This document shows, piece after piece, positions 49,692-56,978 of a stretch of DNA of 56,978 bases. Numbering within the stretch: position 1 is the stretch's first letter; each line of letters opens with the position of its first letter. Location: positions 1-56,978 of the forward strand of contig NZ_LGHM01000076.1 in assembly GCF_001908185.1 (NCBI RefSeq). The letters are read 5' to 3'. The stretch comes from Bradyrhizobium sp. AS23.2 (GTDB lineage: Bacteria > Pseudomonadota > Alphaproteobacteria > Rhizobiales > Xanthobacteraceae). The notes beneath the pieces were generated by a model. That model saw only the letters and a program-made list of their open reading frames with translations, searched no databases and was not told the DNA's origin. The position numbers and the translations under genes are program-made.

Positions 49692-52600
49692 TCAGGAATG
49701 AACGATGAAGTCACTCGCGTGGAGAGCGCTGGCACTGACGCCCTTCAACAAAATGGTGTCAGCGGGATCGATCGTGATCAGGGTATCCGCAGAATTCGTG
49801 GGGGACGCGGCCACATGCTGACTCATCCAGTTGGAAACGCTGGAGGTCGTCACAACTGCCGACAGGTCGATGTGGTCCTGGTGCGGCGTGAAATTCACGA
49901 TCGTGTCGTGATTCGAGTTGGCCGCGAACACGAACTGGTCCTGATAGCTCGTTCCGAAGAACACGTCCTTGCCGGTCGTCCCGGCAAGGCTGACGTGATC
50001 ATTCGCATTCTCAGCGAGATTGAAAATCAAGTTGATCGTATCGGTCGCGCCGTGGCCGTCGGTCACGGTGAGCGTGACTTTATCCGTGGAAGGCTCTCCG
50101 CTGCCCTCCCGGTAGGTGACCGTCTGCAATTTCGCATTGATATAGGCCAAAGAACCGGCCGCCGATGACGGGCTCACGTTGCTACCCGAATCGTGGGTGG
50201 TGGCAGCGATCGTGAACGTTTCATTGGCGGCAGCATCGGCGTCGGTAACCGACAGACCGTGCACGATCACCTGCTCATCGCTGTTCTGCGTGACACTGAT
50301 CCGGTCGACGTTGAACACCGGCGCGTCGTTCGCGCCGGTCACGTCCACCGTGAGTGTCGCCGTGCCGCTCGCACCATGCACGTCGGTGGTCTGGACCGTG
50401 AAAGTATCCGAATAGGAGCCTGCCGGAAGCGCGTTGATCGCAGCGGCATCGGGAACGTAGCTGTAGGTACCGTGGGAGTTGACCGTCAGCGAGCCATAGT
50501 GACCCACGACCGTCGTCGCCGCATGGTTATGCGCATCGAGCACGGAATAAGTCAGCGTCGCAGTCTCGCCGGTGTCGGCATCGGTCCCGGCCAGCTGGCC
50601 GGTGAGATTGGAGAAAGTATCGGCGGCAGCCGTGTCTGTCAGCGTGCCTATGTTGAGATCGGACAGGGTCGGCGCGTCGTTGGCACCCGTCACGCCCACC
50701 GTGACTGTCGCCGAGCCGGTCGCGCCATGCACGTCGGTGGTTTGGACCGTGAAAGTATCCGTATAGGAGCCTGCCGGAAGCGCGTTGATCGCCGCGGCAT
50801 CGGCAACGTAGCTGTAGGTGCCGTCGGGGTTGACGGTCAGCGCGCCGTAGTGGCCCGTGACCATGCTTGTTGCCTGGTTATGTGCATCCAGCACGGCAAA
50901 GGTCAGTGTCGCCGTTTCGCCGCTGTCGGCATCGGTCCCAATCAGCTTCCCGGTGAGATTGGAGAAACGGTCGGTTACGGCCGTATCCACCAGCGGCCCG
51001 ACGGATACTGACGCCAGCGTGGGCGCATCGTTGGCGCCGGTGATCGTGACAGTAACCTCGGCCGTGTCCTTCTGTCCCTGGTGGTCATCAAGCGCAATCG
51101 TGGAGTCTACCGTCGCGGTCTGGCCCTTGCCGAGGAAATCCAGCGCGCTGTCGGCGACCGAATAGCTCCAGCTGATCGTGCCATTGTTCTTGCCGGTCTG
51201 CTCGAGCGTCAGCGCCTGCTCGAGCGCGGCCTCCTCCTGGCCCGTCAGCGCCAGCTGTGTCGTGTGATCGACACCCAGCCAGGTCACGGATTGGCCCGTG
51301 ATCGTCGCCGTCGGCCGGTCGGTCAAGTCGATGTCGGTGAAATCGATTGAGCCGGTCGCGGTCGGCACCGGGTCGGGCGCTCCGGAGCCGGTGGTGTTTT
51401 CACGCTCGGAGAAACTGGCGGTCAGCGACGCCGTGGCCGTGTCGAGCGCCGGCGCGTCGTCGGCCGCATTGAACGTGATCAGCGTGTGGCCGGTGCCATC
51501 GTTGCTGCCTGCGAAATGTGCACTGCTGTAGTCGGCGCCTGTCAGCTTCAGGCTGATGTGGTTGCCGTCAGCGTCGGTGACCGTCAGCACACCGCCCGTC
51601 GAGGGATCGGCATTGGCGACATAGACCGCGCTGGTGCCGGGCCCGTACTTGATGGTGGACAGGTCAATCGTGTCGGTCGCGGACAGCGCCGCGATCGATC
51701 CGCCGAAAGTCGACGTATCAATCTGAAGATGGGCGCCGTCGCCAGCGAGCGTGATCGTCTGCGATACCACATCCTTGACGTCGAGCGTCGCGCCGGCATC
51801 GACGGTGACCGAGCCCGAGCCCGACAGCGAGCCGAACAGCGTCAGCGTTCCCGTGTGCACCTCGATGAGGTGGTTGTTGGTAATGGTGCCCGTGATCGAC
51901 GTCGTGCCCCAACTATCGATCTCGTTGGAATTGGTGATCCCCAACCCGTTCACGGAAATCGAGGCACCGTTGAGCAGATCGATTTCGCCCGCGTTGACGA
52001 TCGAGGACACATTGCCGAAGACGCTGGTGCCGGCGACGGTCCAGATGCCGGTCGCCCCATTGTGGAAGGTCGCGCTGGCAACCGAGATGTTGCCGTTGAT
52101 GTGGCCGGTGTTGTTGATCGTGATGGCGCCGCCGGTCTCGACGATCGCATAGGTCATCGGAGTCACGGTGCAGGCGTCAGTGGGCCCGATGGTGCCGGAA
52201 TTGTCGATCGTCGCGGTGCCGGTCGCGTTCTCCTGGATCGAGATCGCAGCGACGCCGTTGGCGCCGACCACCGAGCCGGCGTTGGTGATGTGCGTCGAGC
52301 CGGTCGCGCCCGCATCGTCCTGGTCAACGTGGATGCCGAGCGAGGCCGTGCCGGTGATGTGCCCGTTGTTCGTGATGGTGACGTAGCCAGCGCCATGGGA
52401 GACGACGTCGAGACCGACGGCGCCGGAAACGCCGCCGCCGACGGTCGCCGTGATGTCGCCCGCGCCGTTCGCACCGTCGTGCAGCACGATGCCGTCGCCG
52501 CTCAGGCCGGTAACGGCACCGGCCGTCGTCAGCGTGATGTCGCCGATGCCGTTCTGCGTGACGACGATGCCATTGTTCGCGCCGGTCAGCGTGCCGGTCG

Positions 52601-55600
52601 GCGTCAGCACGATGTTGCCGCCGTTTCCGCTCGTCCCGCCTGATGCGGTGAAGTCGAGCGCGTCGCCGCTCGAGGTCGAGATACTAGCCGCGCCGGCGAT
52701 CGTGAACGTGCCGTCCTTCGACGACATGCCGGCGATCGTGCCGGTGAAGCTCTGACCAGCCACCTTGTCGAGCAGAAGCGTATTGATGCCGCCGGCGAAG
52801 GTGACGGTCTGCGCGTCCGCGCCGCCGAGCTCGAGCGTCGCCTTGTCGTCGATGATCAGCGTGCCGGCACCGGTGAGGCCGCCGGAAAGGTTGAGCGTGC
52901 CGCTCTGGACCTCGATGGCGCCGGTGTTGGTGACGCTGCCTGTGATCGTGTCAAGGCCGGAGACGCTGTAGAGATTGCCGGCATTGCTGAGGCTGCCGCC
53001 GTTGATCGAGAGGTCGGTCAGATAGAGTTTCGACGCGCCGTCAACCGTGATCATCCCGCCGGTGTTGGTGATGATGGCGCTCGTCAGCTTCAGCGTGCCG
53101 CCGCTCGCCGCCTCGATCAGGCTGTGATTGGTGATGGCATGGAGAACGCCGGGATCGATCGTCAGCGTGCCGCTGGTGACGGAGATCGTGCCTGAGTTGG
53201 TGATGCCGGCGCAGTCGATGGCGCTCGTTCCGATCGATTCCAGCGTGCCGGATACCGTCACCGTGCCGCCGTCGATGATCGCGCCGGCGAGATCGAGCGT
53301 CGAGCCGGACTCGATCGACACCGTGCCGCCGGCGTTGTTCACGGTCATCGCGGTGAGCTTCAGCGTGCCGTCGTTGATTGCGACCAGCGTGCCGGTATTG
53401 GTGACGGCCTCGCCGTTGATGTCGAGCTCGCCGCCATTGGCCTGGATGGTGCCGCCATTCGTGATCGCGGTCGCGGAGGTCGTCGCCACCAATGCAAGCA
53501 CGCCGCCGATCGCCTCGATCAGATAGCTGTTCGAGATATTGGTGTCGGTGATCGTGGTGGTGCCAGTGGACTCCAGCGTGCCGGAAACGGTCAGCGTGCC
53601 GCCGGTCAGGGTCGCACCGTTCAACGCCAGCTTCTTGCTCGCGTCGACCTTGACGATGCCGCAATTGATGATCGCGGCTCCTGCAACCGTCGCGTCGTCG
53701 AGCGTCAGCGTGACGCCGCTCTCAACCTTCACAGCGCCCTTGTTCAGGGTCACGTTGCCGTCGAGCTTGCTGTTGCCTGTGACGTCGATCGTGCCGCCGA
53801 GGACGCCGCGGTAATTGTTGATGGAGCCGCCGCTGATCGTGGCTTCGTCCAGCGTCAGCACGGCATTGCCGTCGACGATGACGTTGCCGCTCGAATTGTC
53901 GACGGTCGAGCCCTGATCGATCGCGAGCGCGCCGTTGGCCAGCACTTCGATGGTGCCGGCATTGGTGACGGTCTCGTAATCCAGCGCATTGCCCGTGCCG
54001 CTGACCTTGAGGACGGCGTTGTTCTTCAGGATGCCGTTGCTCAGAACCGCATTGCCGGTGAGATCGAGCTCGCCGTTATTCGTGACCGCGCCGATGCCGG
54101 GCCAATCGTTGGTCGCGACATGCGTACCGCCTGGGGTATCGCTCGTACCGCCATTCAGCACGGGCCCGCGATCGCCCGCCCCGCCGTCAATTGTCGCGCC
54201 GTTGACGGTGAGCTTGCCGCTGGCGTCGACGGTAACGTTGCCGCTGTTGGCAATGCTGCTCTTCAGCGCCAGCGTGCCGCCGGAGAGATCGATCGTGCCG
54301 GAATTGGTGATGGTGGTCAGGGTATCGATCGTGCCGCCTGCGGCCAGAGTGAGCGTGCCCGCATTCGTAATGGTGCTGGTATTCGTGACGACCAGACCAG
54401 ATTTCCTGGTAATCGTCTCGACATCGATCGCGCCGCCGACGAAAACGTGGCCATCGGCGGAGTTGGTGAACTTCGCGTCGGCATTGAGCGTAAGCGTGCC
54501 CGCGATCGTCAACGTGCTATAGTTGATCACCTCCGGCGCCGTGTGGTGCGCTGTCGTATCGTAATCATCCATCGTCAGCGACTTGCCGTACGCCGCGGCG
54601 TCGATCGTGACGGGATAGGAGGGCGTCAGCCCGTGTAACTGGTCGGTGATGACGATAACGTCGTCATTGATCGTCGGCGCGGCGCCGGTTTCCCAGTTCG
54701 CGCCGTCCTTCCAGAAGCCGCCGGGCGGGACGTCGGGCTTGCTGGTCGCGATCCACACCACGGCAGGAGCATCGGTGCCGGTGATCGTGACTGTGACGAT
54801 CTGGTCCGAAGTCGCGCCTTGCGAATCGGTAACCGTCACGGTGTAGGTCAACGTCAGTCCTTCGCCCTTCGGGATGAAGTCGGCGAGGTAGACGGGAATA
54901 TCCGCCAGCGACCAGGCAATCGTTCCCGTGCCAGACCCGGTGCTGTCATTGCCGGCCGCAATCGAAACCGACAAGGCATTCGAAAGGAAGTCGTGGATGC
55001 TCTGGGGCACGGGGCCGTCGGGCAGGACCGCGCTGAAGTGCGACACTCCAACCGTATGCGTGTCGGTGAGGTCGACATCCTTGAAGGTCAGCGTCCCCGA
55101 GGTAGGGACATCGCTGGTGAGCGGGCCGCCCGGCACGCTGGTGCCGCCGGAGAAGGTGATGATCGGGACGCTGGTGGTGATCACCGGCTTGTCGTTGGTG
55201 CCGGTGATCGTGATTGTGATCGGGATGAAGGAGGTTTCGGGGCTGAGCGAGAAATTGTTGTCGACGCGGACCATGTAGGTCAGCGTCAGCGTTTCGCCCG
55301 CCGCGAGGAAGTCGAAGACGTGGTCCGGAATCGTGTAGGTCCAGACCGCCGAGCCGTGGTTGTTGTTGCCAGCGTCGGCGACGACGTCGATCTTGATCTG
55401 CGTCGCCGCGATGTCCTGCTTCTGGAGAGCAGTGAGCGAGCCGGTGACGTCCTGCTGACCGGCGTTCTTGTAGACATAGTTCGGCGCGTCGGCGAGGTTC
55501 ACCGACACCGTCGGCCGGTCGCCCAGGTTTTGATCGAGGAAGGTGATCCGGCCGGAGACCGTATCGGAATCCTTGGTGTCGCCGGTCGTGTTCGCGCGCT

Positions 55601-56798
55601 CCGTCAGCGAGAACACCGACTTCACATTGCCATTGAGATCGAGGCTCTGAACCAGGGGCTTGCCGGGAAAACGGCCGACGGTCGGCGTGGAAATGTCCGG
55701 CCCGTGCGGGTCCTGCGGATTAAGGTTCGTGAAGACCGCGGTCGCGATGTAGCCAGCCGGCGTCTTGATCACGATGCCAGCGCTAGTCTGCGTGATCGTG
55801 TCGGTGAAGTTCGTGGTCAGCTTGGTGTTGCTGTTGTTGTCGGTGAACTTCAGCGTGAACACGTCCGTGATCAGCTTCTGAACGTCCGGCGACAGCAGCG
55901 CGCTGCTGACCGAGACGTTGCCGCCGCTGATCTGGATCATCTGGCCGGCCTGGTTGACCGTCGCGATCGGCAGCAGCGTGACCTTGTCGAACAGGATGTA
56001 GGAGCCCGTCGTGCCGCTCGGCTCGACCAGCACCTGGAAGCTCGCCTGCGGTTGCGGGTCGCCGCCGCCGGAGGGAACGACGAAATCGATCTGGGTCAGC
56101 ACCGCGGTGCCGCGGATGCCCATGGTGGCGACCGGCGTGTCGACCTTCATATCGCCGTGCTTGGCGGTCTCGCCGGCGACGAAGGTGATGGTGCCCGCGA
56201 CCAGGCTGAGCAGCGAGGAATTGTTCGACCCGTTGGGGTCGTAGACCATCTCGTTCAGCACCATCCGCGCATTGGAGGACAGGCCGAACACGGTGCCGTC
56301 GATGAAGGTGATGCCCAGTGTCGAATCCGCGCCGGTCGCGACCACATCGCCCTTCTCGACATTGTCACCGTTATTCAGGATGACCGAGACGCCGTTGCGG
56401 ACCGCGGTCGCGCTGCCCGCGAGCTTGGTAACGTGGCCGATGACCTGCGCGGCAGCAGCCCCCGGCGCCGCCTGCGCATATTGCACGTGGCCTGTGAGTG
56501 CGTTGACGACGTCGCCGGTGAGGTGCGCGCCATCGGGCGAAGCGATCGCCGCGCGCTTGTCGCCCCGGAAATAGTCGTGAACGACGAACTCGTGCCCCTC
56601 ATGGGACAGCACGAGGTCGAGACCTGCGCGCTTGAACTCGCCGTTGAAGATCAGGTTCGGGTCGGGAACAACGAACGCGCCATCAGGCACGTGACCGTGC
56701 GCCTTGGCCGTAAACGAATCGACATGGACATAGGCGGGCGAGCGGGAACTCTGGCCATCCAAAGAGATCGCGGAGTCAAATTTGCCAGCGTAATTCAA
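49692..56798 (-). CDS. Giant FecR/VCBS/beta-helix protein with type I secretion-like C-terminus
   Basis: 2368 residues. Architecture: N-terminal region without signal peptide (1-113), a poly-Ala stretch (114-117), and a FecR-like domain (about 118-233: VIGHVTKLAG...LNNGDNVEKGDVVATG, ITFIDGTVFGLSS, PVATMGIRGTAV). VCBS/cadherin-like repeats follow (about 380-680), then a long beta-helix-like region of NSGTIxxxGGTLxL repeats (about 680-1770). Next come further VCBS repeats (about 1790-2165, including a tandem pair of 117 residues), and an acidic C-terminus (DVFFGTSYQDQFVF, HDTIVNFTPHQDHIDLSA) like type I secretion target regions. It is probably a surface or secreted adhesin. The start is TTG 56798; no ATG/GTG precedes it in frame and the ribosome-binding site is weak. 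Confidence 0.85.
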   Translation of the reverse strand: MNYAGKFDSAISLDGQSSRSPAYVHVDSFTAKAHGHVPDGAFVVPDPNLIFNGEFKRAGLDLVLSHEGHEFVVHDYFRGDKRAAIASPDGAHLTGDVVNALTGHVQYAQAAPGAAAAQVIGHVTKLAGSATAVRNGVSVILNNGDNVEKGDVVATGADSTLGITFIDGTVFGLSSNARMVLNEMVYDPNGSNNSSLLSLVAGTITFVAGETAKHGDMKVDTPVATMGIRGTAVLTQIDFVVPSGGGDPQPQASFQVLVEPSGTTGSYILFDKVTLLPIATVNQAGQMIQISGGNVSVSSALLSPDVQKLITDVFTLKFTDNNSNTKLTTNFTDTITQTSAGIVIKTPAGYIATAVFTNLNPQDPHGPDISTPTVGRFPGKPLVQSLDLNGNVKSVFSLTERANTTGDTKDSDTVSGRITFLDQNLGDRPTVSVNLADAPNYVYKNAGQQDVTGSLTALQKQDIAATQIKIDVVADAGNNNHGSAVWTYTIPDHVFDFLAAGETLTLTYMVRVDNNFSLSPETSFIPITITITGTNDKPVITTSVPIITFSGGTSVPGGPLTSDVPTSGTLTFKDVDLTDTHTVGVSHFSAVLPDGPVPQSIHDFLSNALSVSIAAGNDSTGSGTGTIAWSLADIPVYLADFIPKGEGLTLTYTVTVTDSQGATSDQIVTVTITGTDAPAVVWIATSKPDVPPGGFWKDGANWETGAAPTINDDVIVITDQLHGLTPSYPVTIDAAAYGKSLTMDDYDTTAHHTAPEVINYSTLTIAGTLTLNADAKFTNSADGHVFVGGAIDVETITRKSGLVVTNTSTITNAGTLTLAAGGTIDTLTTITNSGTIDLSGGTLALKSSIANSGNVTVDASGKLTVNGATIDGGAGDRGPVLNGGTSDTPGGTHVATNDWPGIGAVTNNGELDLTGNAVLSNGILKNNAVLKVSGTGNALDYETVTNAGTIEVLANGALAIDQGSTVDNSSGNVIVDGNAVLTLDEATISGGSINNYRGVLGGTIDVTGNSKLDGNVTLNKGAVKVESGVTLTLDDATVAGAAIINCGIVKVDASKKLALNGATLTGGTLTVSGTLESTGTTTITDTNISNSYLIEAIGGVLALVATTSATAITNGGTIQANGGELDINGEAVTNTGTLVAINDGTLKLTAMTVNNAGGTVSIESGSTLDLAGAIIDGGTVTVSGTLESIGTSAIDCAGITNSGTISVTSGTLTIDPGVLHAITNHSLIEAASGGTLKLTSAIITNTGGMITVDGASKLYLTDLSINGGSLSNAGNLYSVSGLDTITGSVTNTGAIEVQSGTLNLSGGLTGAGTLIIDDKATLELGGADAQTVTFAGGINTLLLDKVAGQSFTGTIAGMSSKDGTFTIAGAASISTSSGDALDFTASGGTSGNGGNIVLTPTGTLTGANNGIVVTQNGIGDITLTTAGAVTGLSGDGIVLHDGANGAGDITATVGGGVSGAVGLDVVSHGAGYVTITNNGHITGTASLGIHVDQDDAGATGSTHITNAGSVVGANGVAAISIQENATGTATIDNSGTIGPTDACTVTPMTYAIVETGGAITINNTGHINGNISVASATFHNGATGIWTVAGTSVFGNVSSIVNAGEIDLLNGASISVNGLGITNSNEIDSWGTTSITGTITNNHLIEVHTGTLTLFGSLSGSGSVTVDAGATLDVKDVVSQTITLAGDGAHLQIDTSTFGGSIAALSATDTIDLSTIKYGPGTSAVYVANADPSTGGVLTVTDADGNHISLKLTGADYSSAHFAGSNDGTGHTLITFNAADDAPALDTATASLTASFSERENTTGSGAPDPVPTATGSIDFTDIDLTDRPTATITGQSVTWLGVDHTTQLALTGQEEAALEQALTLEQTGKNNGTISWSYSVADSALDFLGKGQTATVDSTIALDDHQGQKDTAEVTVTITGANDAPTLASVSVGPLVDTAVTDRFSNLTGKLIGTDADSGETATLTFAVLDAHNQATSMVTGHYGALTVNPDGTYSYVADAAAINALPAGSYTDTFTVQTTDVHGATGSATVTVGVTGANDAPTLSDLNIGTLTDTAAADTFSNLTGQLAGTDADTGETATLTYSVLDAHNHAATTVVGHYGSLTVNSHGTYSYVPDAAAINALPAGSYSDTFTVQTTDVHGASGTATLTVDVTGANDAPVFNVDRISVTQNSDEQVIVHGLSVTDADAAANETFTIAATTHDSGSNVSPSSAAGSLAYINAKLQTVTYREGSGEPSTDKVTLTVTDGHGATDTINLIFNLAENANDHVSLAGTTGKDVFFGTSYQDQFVFAANSNHDTIVNFTPHQDHIDLSAVVTTSSVSNWMSQHVAASPTNSADTLITIDPADTILLKGVSASALHASDFIVHS
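50322..51020 (-). repeat. Two tandem 351-bp VCBS-coding repeats
   Basis: Two units of 351 bases (117 codons) are closely similar at DNA level. Matching landmarks, for instance CACCATGCACGTCGGTGGT and its counterpart, recur at about 50372 and 50723, and both encode GSYxDTFTVQTTDVHGAxGxAT. The high DNA identity suggests recent duplication or gene conversion, and copy number may vary among strains. Confidence 0.8.
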
Positions 56799-56978
56799 CT
56801 GGGCACCGTAAAAATGGTTAAAATTTAAGTAAGTATCGCTCGCCTAAGCTTGCTTAGCATTACCAAGTCCTTAGCGAAACCATCTATTGCTTGTGTGATT
56901 TCGCGTCACTTGACTACAGCGGCCCCCGTCGAGCGGAACCTTCGCAGAGAAGGAAAAGTAATCATTCAAGTAATAAAA
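56799..56978. other. Upstream region of the giant protein gene
   Basis: 180 bases to the window edge, AT-richer than the surroundings, especially 56810-56860 and 56950-56978. It should hold the promoter of the giant gene on the minus strand. A small CCTTC-N5-GAAGG dyad is visible at about 56939-56953, but no convincing -35/-10 pair was found. Confidence 0.4.

Noticed and set aside
50322..51020. Regularly spaced similar sequence considered as a CRISPR-like array
   Set aside because: The period is 351 bp, in frame and coding for VCBS domains; there are no short repeats with unique spacers.
54819..56828. 669-codon plus-strand frame over the N-terminal part of the giant gene
   Set aside because: Antisense shadow; the minus-strand frame contains recognisable FecR and VCBS features while this one has only Arg/Asp/Val-rich low-complexity sequence.

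Overview
The window reads like chromosomal DNA of a Bradyrhizobium-type alphaproteobacterium. Evidence: high GC with long antisense shadow frames, many Bradyrhizobium-style palindromic intergenic repeats, an Irr/ICE-type iron operator in front of an mbfA gene, an alphaproteobacterial initiator tRNA, and dense oxidoreductase/CoA-linked catabolic genes. This placement is inferred from gene content and not from a marker gene.

Layout. 1-582: remnant of an IS3-type transposase, a decayed stretch with a tRNA-like fragment, then tRNA-fMet with its terminator on the minus strand. 655-772: a predicted rod-shaped noncoding RNA ending in a U8 tract. 892-13463: a catabolic block (coniferyl aldehyde dehydrogenase, GMC oxidoreductase, short-chain dehydrogenases, CvpA-like protein, quinone-type oxidoreductase, two metallo-beta-lactamase-fold hydrolases around an FAH-family hydrolase and a GST, epoxide hydrolase). 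13488-15159: mbfA behind a perfect Irr-type palindrome, then a cytochrome b561. 15252-24150: amidase, a broken NTF2-like gene, Zn alcohol dehydrogenase, acyl-CoA dehydrogenase, SDRs, enoyl-CoA hydratase, LysR regulator. 24203-27575: GNAT/DUF1127 pair, GcvA-like LysR, MHS-type MFS transporter. 27769-33941: a Rieske protein translationally coupled to one of two paralogous amidohydrolases, CinA-like protein, DUF1488, TPR protein, AMP nucleosidase.

34112-37382 encodes the inner-membrane half of a type I secretion system (HlyD-type adaptor and ABC exporter, no TolC). 37571-45240 is a seven-gene peptide/opine-type ABC importer operon that carries an amidase and an AtzG-like small protein between its two ATPases. 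Its last gene, the OppD-type ATPase, is frameshifted at the C-terminus. A second, paralogous solute-binding protein is transcribed divergently (45442-47037).

47381-56798 holds a CHASE2-adenylate cyclase immediately downstream of a 2368-residue FecR/VCBS/beta-helix protein with a type I secretion-like C-terminus. The pair looks like a surface-protein/second-messenger module, and the exporter at 34-37 kb is a candidate secretion route. The points most worth follow-up are the structured RNA at 655-772, the Irr box placed over the mbfA promoter, the 24-bp hairpin abutting a start codon at 6769, the amidase/AtzG-in-importer operon, and the giant protein/cyclase pair.
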